The translations under genes and the position numbers were made by a program. Shown piece after piece: positions 34,621 to 44,547 of a stretch of 64,000 nucleotides of DNA. How positions within the stretch are numbered: the stretch's first letter is position 1; every line of letters begins with the position of its first letter. Under the pieces are notes generated by a model. The model did no database searches. It saw only the letters and a list, made by a program, of their open reading frames with translations, and was not told the origin of the DNA. The DNA comes from Clitopilus passeckerianus (lineage: Eukaryota; Basidiomycota; Agaricomycetes; Agaricales; Entolomataceae): the NCBI GenBank assembly GCA_944990035.1, contig CALYLX010000034.1, forward strand, positions 806,001-870,000. The letters are read 5' to 3'.

Positions 34621-35487
34621 ATGTCCTCCATCTCAATCCCAGAACCAACCGACACGGTTCTTATCTCATCCCTCCACCTCACATCTACCATATCGTCAGA
34701 CCACTGGAACCGTCCCTAAAGCTCAACCTATCACCATCTCGACCTACCTAAACTTGCGGCCAAGTTACCTCACAACAGCGGGTAAATCGGATGATGTGAC
34801 GGATAGCGTACACTATGGGCACCTAGCAAAAAAAGTCAGTGCTCTTGTGGAGTCGAAGGAGAAGGCGACCGAGAAAGGGTGGAGGAATGTAGACGGGTTG
34901 GTGGAGGAGGTGGCGAAGGAGGCGTTCGAGTTGGGAGGAGATGTTGTAAAAGAGGTTAAGGTGGTGGTTGTACAACCCAAAGCAATGCTTCTTGCCGCGG
35001 GAGGTATAGAGACAGATGTTACGTTTTCTCGAGACTCGAATGGTTCGGAGGGTGTGGAGGTACAATCGCTGAAGAAGGTTACGGTGAAGGGCTTGACGTT
35101 ACCGGTGTTGATTGGTGTTAACTCGCCAGAGAGGAAAGCCAGACAGTTAGTCGAGACTGATATCCTTTTCTACGAGGTTGCCTCTCTGGGATCAGAGCTC
35201 CCAGACTACGCCGGGATCGTTGAGAATGTCTACAAAGTGAGTTCAAAGTCCATTTTGAGCTTAACGAATCTCAACTAACACCTATCCCATAGCTCATCGA
35301 CTCGTCAGATTATCTGACTCTGGAAAAATTTGTGTATGAAATTCTTCGGGTATGCCTCACCGCATCGGAGAGGATTGTCGCAGCTACGGCGATTTCTAGG
35401 AAACCGAGCGCAATCAGTTTTGCGGACGCGAGTGGGGTTCAACTAACAAGGAGAAGAGGGATTTCTCATATAAATATAAATAACTAG
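34621..35487 (+). CDS. Stand-alone tandem dihydroneopterin aldolase (FolB-FolB) with a +1 shift
   Basis: The frame resembles the N-terminal half of the trifunctional fungal folate enzyme FOL1: two dihydroneopterin aldolase domains but no HPPK or DHPS part. Exons 34621-35236 and 35293-35487. Domain 1: VLISSLHLTST..DHWNRP, then KAQPITISTYLNL and VHYGHLAKKV. Domain 2: VKGLTLPVLIGVNSPERKAR, QLVETDILFYE, SDYLTLEKFV and KPSAISFADASGVQLTRRR. Codon 33 is TAA (34717-34719) in the context CGT CCC TAA A; skipping one base there restores a 269-residue protein. It is therefore a slightly damaged gene, a sequence error, or a +1 frameshift site. The rest is clean, including the 56-nt intron. Confidence 0.7.
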
Positions 35488-35553
35488 GGTTATCTACGGT
35501 TGGGATGTTGCTAAACTTTAGGGTGAAGAAAGGATATAATATATGAAAAGGAA

Positions 35554-35628
35554 TGCACCCATCGTGAATCGAACGCGAGCCTTTAGGTCTTCACTGCCAA
35601 GCCTGACGTCCTAAAACGGGAGCGGCGC
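35554..35628 (-). tRNA. tRNA-Phe-like gene relic
   Basis: On the minus strand a 75-nt segment ends with GTTCGATTC, a perfect B-box/T-loop, followed by CACGATGGGTGCA, an acceptor-like 3' end with discriminator A, and a T-rich Pol III terminator-like run about five bases on. The stretch GTGAAGACCTAAAGG resembles the GAA anticodon arm of tRNA-Phe, and the 5' part resembles a tRNA-Phe acceptor and D arm. However, acceptor and anticodon stems carry mismatches and extra bases sit before the anticodon loop. It is probably a decayed or tRNA-derived copy rather than a working gene. Confidence 0.4.
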
Positions 35629-35832
35629 TAATCTGAGATCCTCAACTGATCGCAAGAAAAACGTGACCTCAGGTCAAATATCGTCTAGCCCACGAACGGA
35701 ACAACACCGTCCCGCCAATTATCCTGTCCAGCGCTTTTGGGCCAACGACGACAACGACGAACTCATTCTCGACAGCGACGGCAAGCTCTTCATCACCAGC
35801 TATAAATCAAAAGAAGAGAAGACCAGAAAGAG

Positions 35833-37124
35833 ATGCCACCACAGCCAGGTGTCTTCCAGGTCCCCTCATCCTCAGGTACGCACAAGGCGTCGAGGATAGG
35901 CGGGGCGAGTGGTGCTGCTAGCGGACATCATGGAACAGATGTCGATATGGGTGTTGCCTATCATCATGCTACAGTTGGTGCTGGGCCAAGTGGGTTTGGC
36001 TCGGGTAGTCAGAGGGCCATGGCGAGTCTTCAATGCTGTCATCTCATCCAGGTGGCTAATGACCTCGACAGGTCCGGGTATGATACCGGACGATGGCAAG
36101 AAGGAAAAGAAACGAAAAGAGATATCTGGAAAGCTTGGAAAGGAAATGAGTGATCGAAGGGATGAGTACGCCTTTTCATTGGTTTCGTTGAGGATTCGTT
36201 GTTCACGGCTGGCTCGTGCAGTGGTCGTCACATTCACGAAACACTATCGACGTTGCACACCATCTCTTTACAACTCTCAACGCATCCATCATCATACCCA
36301 CTGTACAACCTTCGCCTGCTTCCACTTACCATTGAACGCGCCTCCTCCCTTGCCACTATCGAGTGGGAAGAGCGGTACGCGATCGACTGTGCTGAGGCCG
36401 CGTACGAGGACGAGCAGAAACGGGTCGAAGACGAACTCACCAAAGGCCGAGCCAAAGTCCGTGAACGACTTCTCGAAGGAATCGAAGAACGACGAAGACG
36501 AGCCCGAGAAGAGAAAGACGGTGAAGGAGCACTGGCTGGTATGTTCATTTCAGCAGGCCCAGCCAATGTGGGCACCTTCCTAATATGGCAACCTGACTTC
36601 CCCTTTTCTCTTTTGCAGATGCGAGCCTCGATACGGGTACTCGGCCTCATCTCACGAGAAAACTAAGAAGAGGGGGTGGTGGGACTAATAGTGGTGCGGG
36701 CTCGCCACCGCCGAGTACACCTCACTCGATACATTATATGGGTTTGGGCGTCAATGGGACTGGACCGAATGGATTGCCCTCTGCAAGCGGAAGCGGCAAT
36801 ATTAATATCCAGACTGGACCCTTTCATAATCCGCACTCACTTGCGGTTGACGAGCTGCCTTCTCCGTTCCCACTTCCTCTGACCTCATCCACATTTTCCT
36901 CGAGTAACAATGCTGGATACGGCAGTGGTACGTACAATGGCGGAGGCGGCGGCGGTGGTGGCGGAGGAGGAGGAAGAAGGAAACAGAAGGGAGGTGGTGG
37001 AAATGCGAAGGAGAAAGTGTCTGGGCAGAGTTTGCTCATTCTCAACGGGGCAAAGGACAGTGAGATTGAGAATGACCTGAACGAGATTAGGCGGGGAACA
37101 AGAGGAGGAGAGCCACGGCGATGA
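35833..37124 (+). CDS. SDS3: Sds3-like subunit of the Sin3 histone deacetylase complex
   Basis: Corepressor scaffold that tethers and dimerises Sin3-HDAC. Exons 35833-36004, 36072-36165, 36222-36538, 36619-37124, 362 residues. The Sds3 domain shows KRKEISGKLGKEMSDRRDD, then the helix YPLYNLRLLPLTIERASSL, the charged coiled coil EQKRVEDELTKGRAKVRERL and its signature LLEGIEERRRRAREEKDGEG. This is followed by DTGTRPHLTRKLR, the fungal motif LPSPFPLPLTSSTFSS, a glycine run and a basic end with SEIENDLNEIRRGTRGG. The first ATG is used. An acidic coding-like stretch just upstream (35720-35820, WANDDNDELILDSDGKL) lies in another frame with no ATG, so an upstream first exon is possible. The gene interrupts the F-box/DHNA island. 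Confidence 0.85.
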
Positions 37125-37500
37125 GTATCGGGAAAGTCGGGGCTGTATGATATACGTCTCTAGTTATTTCATTTCCTTCTTTCTTCTGTTGTTGGATGCC
37201 GCTCTTTGCTTTCCCTTTCTTTTACGATCCACTTTGAGCTCTGCACATACTAATATTTATTGCTGGATACCTTGTACCATGTACCTTATATGTTCGGAAT
37301 TAGTACATATACGCTTAAATTGTACTTCTCTACGGCAGCCTTAAATTCCGAGAGTCCATGAAATTGACGAAAAATATTCAATGTATTGTGGCTTGACCCT
37401 ACCGCCTGTTGAGGTCTGCAACGGATACAACTCTCCCACGGAAGAACTCTTCTGAGACCACAATCCGGCACAGCAACAAATCCTGATCAACTCAGGAAGA
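37125..37500. other. Intergenic after SDS3
   Basis: About 375 T-rich bases, probably the SDS3 3' UTR and terminator region. No gene seen. Confidence 0.4.
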
Positions 37501-39020
37501 ATGCACGCCTGCCTCACAATCCCAGAAATTTGTCACCGTATCATGAATATCTGGACGATAATCGTCGTGATTTACTTGCATTGACTCGAACTACCAAGAT
37601 TCTGTCGGGTACTCTGCCTTGATCCCTTCAAATATCATTTCAATAATTGGATGAGTATCTGGAATCCAGACGCCAGTCTAGACATCCTATGGATTAAGCA
37701 GGATACCCTCTGGAATCTGATCAAGACTATGCCTAGTGACTCATGCGAAGTCGCTCCAGGGTTCCACCTGATAGTGAGTTCCGGCGTATGCATTCTGGTG
37801 GAATGTTATGAAACTGAGGATTCCCCAAGCGCTTCACCAGGAATATTACCGAAATTTGATCGGGACAGGTTCTGCTATTATTCAAAGAAGATAAGGGTCC
37901 TGAGTATTTATGGGATCGACATAGGGCTCAAAGCCCCGGATATTCTTTCGACACTTTGCACTGGCTGGCCATTTCAGGAAACACCCATTCTTCCCTACCT
38001 CACAGAGCTCAGCGTTTAATTTACTTCAAACTGTAGATGGTCGTTGATTTCCTGCCGAAACTTTTGGGTTCCGATCTGCGCCAGCTAAGTATCCGTGCAG
38101 AGACCATCTATCGCTCTTCTCATTTACTTGAATCTTTTCTATTATCCACCTCACCCCGTTGCCCCAACCTTCGAATATTCTGCGTCTCCTTGAATACGTA
38201 TGATGACGACATATCGATGCTCTCGCTTGTTGTTTGTCCCGCTGGACTCTCCTCGAAAGGCTGGAGCTTATCGATAACACCTATGACTTTTCTAGGGACC
38301 CCGATATATGCGAACAGACAACAGCTCTTGCTCGTCTTATCCAGACGGCGGCCAGTATTTCCGAATTGTTTCTGCAAGCCTCAATTTGGGAGGTAGAAGC
38401 ATCCGTTCTCCAGAATATCACACAACCTATCCACCGTTTAACAATGGTCGCGAAGTTTGGAAGGGCTGGCCGATTCTAAATAGCATCTCTTGAAGGAACC
38501 GGTCGACTCTTGCATGGGATTGGCACGATGTCGTCGCTGACCGAGCTATGCCTCGCCGGTCTGAACGTCGGTTGGTTCGCCACAGAGAAAGCAAAGACTT
38601 TCTCGCTCAATCTACTTCACCTTCATCACCTGTGCATCATCAGGCTCAAGACATCCCTCTTGGATGTGCTTAATGACCAGTGGGTTCTGGACGCATCCCA
38701 AGCATTTCTGCGTCTGCATACCTTCGATTTCCAGCTACCGCCTCTCATAACCTTGCATGGTCTACTGAAGCCGTCGGAGGACACTTGCAGTGACCATTGA
38801 AACCATTCGATTGCAGCTCTCGAGGAACCTTCTGTCCCGCGCATTGTCTTACTCCAATGCCCTATCAGTCAACCTGACCGCGTCATTGAATGTATAATGC
38901 GATGTTTCCCAACACACCGTCAATCAAGGTAATCAGTAGGTTTGACGTCGACTTTCAGTGAAGTTATGCGCAGATGGAGATTGGGCCCAGGTGGCTCGGT
39001 TCATACTCGGAGAACACCAG
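37501..39020 (+). pseudogene. F-box/RNI-like family copy F, degenerate, opposite strand
   Basis: The only plus-strand member. It begins MHACLTIPEICHRIMNIW. The continuation DDNRRDLLALTRTTKILSG is in another frame, so the F-box exon already carries a shift. The next exon (ASLDILWIKQ, LIKTMPSD) follows a normal intron. Then come DRDRFCYYSKKIRVLSIYG and, after several shifts and stops between 38019 and 38480, LITLHGLLKPS and WAQVARFILGEHQ, which aligns with the family C-terminus NGWAQINQFFEAY. At least four disruptions. The terminal piece reads straight on into the DHNA relic. Confidence 0.7.
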
Positions 39021-39029
39021 TTTGAATGC

Positions 39030-39930
39030 TCGACCGAAAACCGTCGTCATATCCGCAATCTCCGCGTCCGCGCATCTGTTGGGATCGACCAGTGGAACAA
39101 AGCCAAACCACAACTTTTGAACATCTCGGTCTACCTTCATCTGGATCCAACCTACGATTATCAGACACACGTCATACAATCGGATGATGGACGGAATGCA
39201 ATCAGTTGCCAGCACCTCGCGGATAATATCACGAGAATGATAGAAACGAAAGAGGCCAATTTGAAGAACACAGAAGTCATTCAGCAAGGCAACAGAGCTG
39301 CAGACTCCTACGGTTCTACTGTACCTGGGGCTACATTGGCGACTTCATGGAAGACATAGTTTTAGAAGGTTTTATTTTCCTTCACGAATGGGTTGAAGGA
39401 GTCAGAGTGGTTATTGGCCTACCCAAGTTGATCCGGCTTGCATCTCAAGGGGCCACGGTGGACGCCAGCTTCGGCAGGAAGAAGAAAGATTCCCTGGAAT
39501 CAAGTTTAAGGGCGTAAAATCCTTCACAGTGAAGGGCCTTTCCCTACCAGTAATTATCGGGATTATGTGGGAGCGGTTACCACAGGCGCACCAACTTGTC
39601 GACGTCGATCTCGTTCTCTACGAGGCTCTAAAACAGACGATAGTTCTCCCGACTATCATGAGATCATCGAAGATCTCTACGAGGTGAGCCAGGACAGCTT
39701 GACCGAGGCCCTAATTCAAATTCTAATACAATTGCAATTACCAACCATAGGCAGTGGGAGATTCTAAATACCAGACGCTGGAGAAATGCGCCTATGAAGC
39801 GCTCCGAGTGTGTTGCACTGCTGATGGAGTCCTCGCGGCCACTATCATTGCTGAAAAGCCTAGCTCTCTCAACTTCGTGGACGCATCCGGGGTTGAAATG
39901 ACTCGACGTCGCCAGGATGTTGGGCTGTAA
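39030..39930 (+). pseudogene. Second tandem dihydroneopterin aldolase copy, degenerate
   Basis: Related to the gene at 34621. Domain 1 starts HIRNLRVRASVGIDQWNKAK, then QLLNISVYLHLDPTYDYQTH and CQHLADNITRMIETKE, and stops at 39357-39359. The domain's end (VEGVRVVIGLPKLIRLAS) and domain 2 (SFTVKGLSLPVIIGIMWERL, VDVDLVLYEAL) lie in other frames, with another shift before SPDYHEIIEDLYE. After an intron-like gap the last part is open: DSKYQTLEKCAYEALRVCCT and KPSSLNFVDASGVEMTRRR, ending TAA 39928-39930. It has at least three disruptions. Domain 2 contains IGIMWERLP where the other copy has the usual IGVNSPER, a further sign of relaxed selection. Confidence 0.72.
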
Positions 39931-40236
39931 TGTGGAGCACACTACACTTATTTCCCAACATGATTACAACGCTAAAATGGCATGAACAAGGCTTATCATT
40001 CTCGAGTGCAAGAAAAATCATAGGACGGGAACATATGAAGGGTAATAACGAGAACTTAGCATGAGAGAGAGCAATTAATGTTCGTAATAACAAATGTTCA
40101 TTTCAATTATCTAGATAGGCGCAGCCGTATTGTACAATTAAAGACGTTGTATGTTAAATAGAACACCTGGCTCCCAGCAACATCATCGAGTATACTCGAT
40201 GTCAGTTTCTAGCTGACACGATTAAATGGAAGAAGC

Positions 40237-41394
40237 CTAAACCTCCTCAATAAACCTTGATCCCGAAACAGGCCTCTTTTGTTTGCTGTGCTTCTTCGAA
40301 GGCTCTTCCGTCTCCCAGCTATGCCTCTTGATATAGTCTTCCCCATCATGATGTGCTTGCTCGAACTCATATCCGTTGTCTCCCACCCAAGTTCCCTTCT
40401 CGCATTCGTCAAGGGCATTGATGTAGTCCCATGTTGGACTTGGTTTATCCACGTCGGGCCCCTGTTCGAGTTTCCTCATTGTCTCCTCTCGGTCTTTCTC
40501 CACCTTCTCCTTTCGAACCCTCTCCTCCTCTTCTGGGTCGTCGATTATCTCCTCAGCTTCAAGCACAGGTACCTTCAACTTGTACCGTTCTTCAAACTCC
40601 TTCTGCTGCTGTTCCTTGGCCCGTGCCTTTGCAACGGCTTCGGCATTCGCTTTAGCATCGGCCTGAGCCTTCTCGATTGCCTCTTTTGCCTTGTCCCAGC
40701 GGCTACACTCTTCGAGCCAGCGTGTGTAGCTGAATTTAGGCGAGAAGCCGCTGCGGAGTTTCGGCTTAGGAGGAAGGAGGGTGTAGATATCGTCAGGTGA
40801 GAGATCCTATAGAGAGACGCGAAGGTTAGTGATGGGACGAATAGGGAGATGATTGATGGTACTTACAGGAGTAATCCTGTTCTTCAAAATCCCTCTTGGG
40901 TGACTCTTTGTACTGTGCGCCTTTTCCGGCTCCCTTAGATCCGCTAGCGAATCCAGGGCATATTCCACCTCTGATTTATATAGACTTCTCCTCTTTTCCC
41001 GCCGTTCTAATCCCTTTTCACGTTCCTCGTCCCTCTTTTTGCGAAGGCGGTCTCGGGCTACCCAAGTCCATAGGAAAACGCCAATGGCAAGGCAGGCGAG
41101 GGGCATAGCGATGCCGAGGACGATCGCGAGTCGGTTTTCGGGAGGGGCGGTATCAATGTCTTTGTCGAGGATCTTCTCTGCGGCGGTGGAGGTAGGCTTG
41201 GCAAAGAGATCGGTCGGGATGACGGAATAGGAGGGAAGACGGGGGATCCAGTCGTCCTCCTCAACCTCGGTTGGTGATACGAGGATGAGGGTGGATGTAC
41301 TTTCCGCGATTTCGTCGATTATGTACGTAGTCATCGTCGGGGGAGTTGGGGCAGGAGTTGGTCCCACAGTCGCAGGAGATGCAGCGGTCGACAT
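40237..41394 (-). CDS. Single-pass membrane protein of unknown function
   Basis: Two exons: 40867-41394 and 40237-40806, 365 residues. The N-terminal ~110 residues are Thr/Pro/Ala-rich without a signal peptide, followed by one transmembrane helix (LAIVLGIAMPLACLAIGVFL) and a strongly basic stop-transfer segment RDRLRKKRDEEREKGLERRE. The cytoplasmic part holds DIYTLLPPKPKLRSGFSPKF, a long charged coiled coil (AKEAIEKAQADAKANAEAVA onward) and a conserved-looking tail DYINALDECEKGTWVGDNGY. The type III topology is inferred from charge distribution. It resembles the loosely defined 'transmembrane protein' annotations common in basidiomycetes. No enzymatic motif. Intron 60 nt with GTAAGT donor. 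Confidence 0.75.
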
Positions 41395-42140
41395 GTTTGA
41401 TAAAGTTATACGACGAGTGTTTTGTGATAGTGTGTTATGATAGCGATTGCTTGAGTGGAAAGAAAGTTTTTGCTCTGCAAGTTGTGTGGGCTCACGTCAA
41501 GTGGGCGGTTGTACGTAGGCGATTTGTGATCCATTTCCAGCTCAAAGTCGCCGCTATTTATGCAAGTTCTGCATAGGGGAAAGGCGAGGATGAGGTCATT
41601 TCTGAAGAGGAGGAATGACAACGTTGAGGAGAAGTGATGTCAACGGGGTCGAGGAGTTAAAGAGGAAGGGAGGGCAAGCTGGTAGGAGGACTAGGGGCTA
41701 AGTCGGAGAAGAGGAGTCACTGAAGGGAAGGGAAGCTGCAAATTGACGTTGTGTCGAGAGACCAAGTGGAAGGACTTGTCAGTATGGCCCAACAGAGAAT
41801 AGCGAATGAGATTGTGGTAGTGAACTACTGGACATGCTGGGAAGGTTAGATACGCTACTGCCATCTAGCGTAGGGGTTACCCCGACTTGGGAGCCTTTGC
41901 CGAGTGAGCAACTGATGGGGATGTTTCGTTCAAGGGGGAGAAGGAGGCAGAAAAAGCAGAGACGACGATGAAAAGCGAAGATTTGCCGTCATTGAACCAT
42001 AGCTGGTCACAGTATTCCTCTTATCTTCCACATGGGCGCAATCAGCTGAAGCGCTTGCCTCGATTCTTGTCGGATGGGCTCGTCTTATGGGCACAGTACC
42101 CACCACATTCTGGCCGTATATATCAGCAGCGCAGCCCACG
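41395..42140. other. Intergenic
   Basis: About 750 bases upstream of the membrane-protein gene, with a purine-rich stretch (41560-41720) that could be its promoter and 5' UTR. No gene or repeat recognised. Confidence 0.4.
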
Positions 42141-42696
42141 TTAGGGGTCTTCGTAGTGAAAAGGAGATTCCCAGGAGGATAAAGGAGTTGATGGAGTACG
42201 ATAGGAGTTTGTTGGTCTTGGAGTACTCTGACCTTCGGTTTCAGCGACAGACTGAGCCTGAGGTATCAATGCAAGCCCAATCCAGAGCGTACCAGCCAGC
42301 TCATCAAGCCATAAATGGTAGTACGCATCAGCGACGTTTGTAGAGATATCGAAGTTCGAGAAGCAAGATAGGCGCGTCAGAAGCAGCGTCGGGAGCGGTG
42401 ATTATCTCAGCCCCTTTTACCTCCATGTTCCCTATTTGCGCCACGAAAATGTCTCTTCGAACCACTTGCCCCTCTTCACAGAAGAGCGTCAGAAAGCACG
42501 TCATGACAAGGGAGTGAAGTAGGAGAACTGACGTGGTGAGAGGAGAAATAAACCCGGTCTCGGGAACAGTTGGTACCGAACAGAGGTGATACCGAGGGAC
42601 CACATCGTTGTGGGCGAAATGTGGGACACTGTGGGTGTACGCATCTCGGCTTCGGGTGAACTCTCGAAGTCCCGACCGAGTAGGGATTTCTTCCAT
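42141..42696 (-). CDS. Possible small membrane protein (weak model)
   Basis: From ATG 42696 an open frame runs to about 42434 with one hydrophobic stretch (SVLLLHSLVMTCFLTLF). A separate open frame ending TAA 42141-42143 reads ADAYYHLWLDELAGTLWIGL, then ALIPQAQSVAETEGQSTPRP and a Ser/Pro tail SSWESPFHYEDP, which looks like a real terminus. Joining them would need an intron from GTAAAA near 42433 to a non-canonical-looking acceptor near 42317. I do not recognise a family. The hydrophobic C-terminal helix plus Ser/Thr tail is the best evidence of coding. Confidence 0.25.
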
Positions 42697-43231
42697 GTTT
42701 GGAGGTAAAGATAACAAGGCTAGAAGTAGCAGAACATCAGTGAAAAGTCAAAACATTGATGCTACCGACTTTGGAGCCTTATGGGCGATTGGGATGCCCG
42801 AATGCCGGCGGCAAGAGCTAGATAGTGGCGTCCTGATACAAGTTATGATATCTTACTCTGACACCACGGCTGTACGGTTGAAGGTCATGAGGGAGAGAGG
42901 TTTATGTTCGAACAGAAAGATTGGCATAGCAACTGGCGTGGTGTATTGGACGACCATAGATACAATGTGATAGATCGGTCCTATGGATGTTTATCAACTT
43001 CGTGAAAATGTAGGAATTCAGATGCAAAGATATAGAATACGTGGAGATGGGGATATAGTGAAATAGACGTGAAAGTGAGATTAGAAGATGATGCTTAGAA
43101 TAAATATCAATAAGTATAGATACAACATAAGTTATATATGAGTCCTTGTTCAATACGTGAACCCGTTATGCGTCGTCTTGGGATCGTCGTGGTGATGGTT
43201 GCAGCCAGAAATGCAGGTGGATATAACGAAA
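42697..43231. other. Intergenic
   Basis: About 530 AT-rich bases, downstream of the Yippee gene. Contains the likely 3' UTR of that gene; nothing else recognised. Confidence 0.4.
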
Positions 43232-43886
43232 TCATGAGTGCCAAGAATCTGAGTCCGAGTCCGATGCCGGGGGGCTATCAGGGAGCCGTCGAGGTGAGGG
43301 GAAGAAGGATTCTCCGTGTTTATTGAGACTCTCCATTTCCAGTAGACAAGTCCCTTCTTTCCATGATTCTGTGGGCTCGTGCGCCCTCAATATTTTCCAG
43401 CCGAGGTACATGGAACAACCAAGACAGCTGATTTCTTGCATGGTATGGGCACCCGTCACCATCAGTTGGACGCTTGGGCGCGATAGCTTCACATTGTATC
43501 TGGTAACAGAAAGCGAGTTCAACGATTCTGAAGACAACGGAAAGGTGGGCTAGAACGTACGTTTCTGTAAACAATTTCGCTTTGCCCGAAAATCCTCTGA
43601 ATCCTCTCGAATCAGGGGGAAACTGCAGGCGACGGTTTAGCATCAGTACGTCGAGCAGCCGACAATTCAATACACTTACTGCACTAGGGGGCAGGAGTAC
43701 GTTGTGCGAGGTAATACACGTCCCACATTTTTTGCATGTTAGCGGGCGAGGGACGCTGGGAAGCGGTCGAGTGTGGGAGGCTGGACGAGCGGACCGTGGT
43801 ACAGGTGGTAAGCGACGTGGGGACGGCGATGAGGAGGCAGCTCTGCTGATAGAGGGAGGTACTTCAAGCTCGTAGATTGTGTTCAT
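43232..43886 (-). CDS. Yippee-domain zinc-binding protein
   Basis: Three exons: 43680-43886, 43561-43622, 43232-43499, 178 residues. After a Pro/Ser/Arg-rich N-terminus the Yippee/Mis18-type beta-tent fold follows. It has both zinc knuckles (LTCKKCGTCITSHNV and ISCLGCSMYLGWK), the core DSRGFRGFSGKAKLFTETYN, the conserved LMVTGAHTMQEI and the signature AHEPTESWKEGTCLLEMES, equivalent to 'SQKYKEGKxILE'. The C-terminal ~25 residues are Ser/Asp/Pro-rich, beyond the usual domain end. Yippee-like proteins are small nuclear or spindle-associated factors; the precise role here is unknown. It is divergent with the allantoinase gene. Confidence 0.88.
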
Positions 43887-44547
43887 CGTGTAATCAGAGG
43901 AAGTGAGGACGCCAGAGACGCGTCGCGCGGTGACGGCGGCAGCAGGTTCGAGGGGAAAATATCGGGGCCACTTGGCTTTCAGAGGCTTATGTTTATAAGT
44001 CGCACGGGTGATGATAGGATTTCTGTTGATCGTTTTATATTGGGTTTGTTCCTGATGCTAGTGGGGGCAATCCAGGCTGACTGGGAAAAATGATGGCGCT
44101 CATCCCTTTTCTCCGTTCGCTCGAAATAACGTTCCTACACGTCCCTTGGGTAAAAAAACTCGGTTCATCAGGCTTTTCTTGGTATTAGACTCAACCGACC
44201 TTTAAGCGCGATCGTCCAATTGAAAATGAAGCGCTCGCTGTCTTTGAGCCTTTGTCGACGGCGAAAATAGGAGCCCATATAGCCAAAGTCCAGTCAAAGC
44301 CCAGTCTTGCCCTCCTAATCGATTTCCTGTGATCCCAACGACCCTTGATAGAGATTTCTGGTTTCAACCTGAATTGAGTTTCATCGCCGACCGTCCATGT
44401 CGCTCAATCAGGTAATGTGGCGTCGCCATTTTGATCAGATCTTAGCCAAAAGCAGTACAGGTTCGGGCGAAACGGAGCACCATTATCTGTAGGTCCCGCC
44501 AGGGTCCTGAGGTTAGGCTCTTCATTCCACTATCACCGTCGCCGACA
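43887..44547. promoter_or_regulatory. Bidirectional promoter between the Yippee gene and allantoinase
   Basis: About 660 bases between divergent start codons. Purine-catabolic genes in fungi are usually nitrogen-regulated through GATA factors, but I did not find a cluster of GATA sites dense enough to claim this here. No other gene seen. Confidence 0.4.

Noticed and set aside
36940..36995. Glycine-coding repeat in SDS3 as a microsatellite or assembly artefact
   Set aside because: It keeps frame, is flanked by conserved Sds3 motifs and is a common low-complexity linker in this family.
23420..39930. A transposable element as the cause of the F-box/DHNA island
   Set aside because: No transposase, reverse transcriptase, long terminal repeats or target-site duplications were seen; local duplication explains the copies without one.
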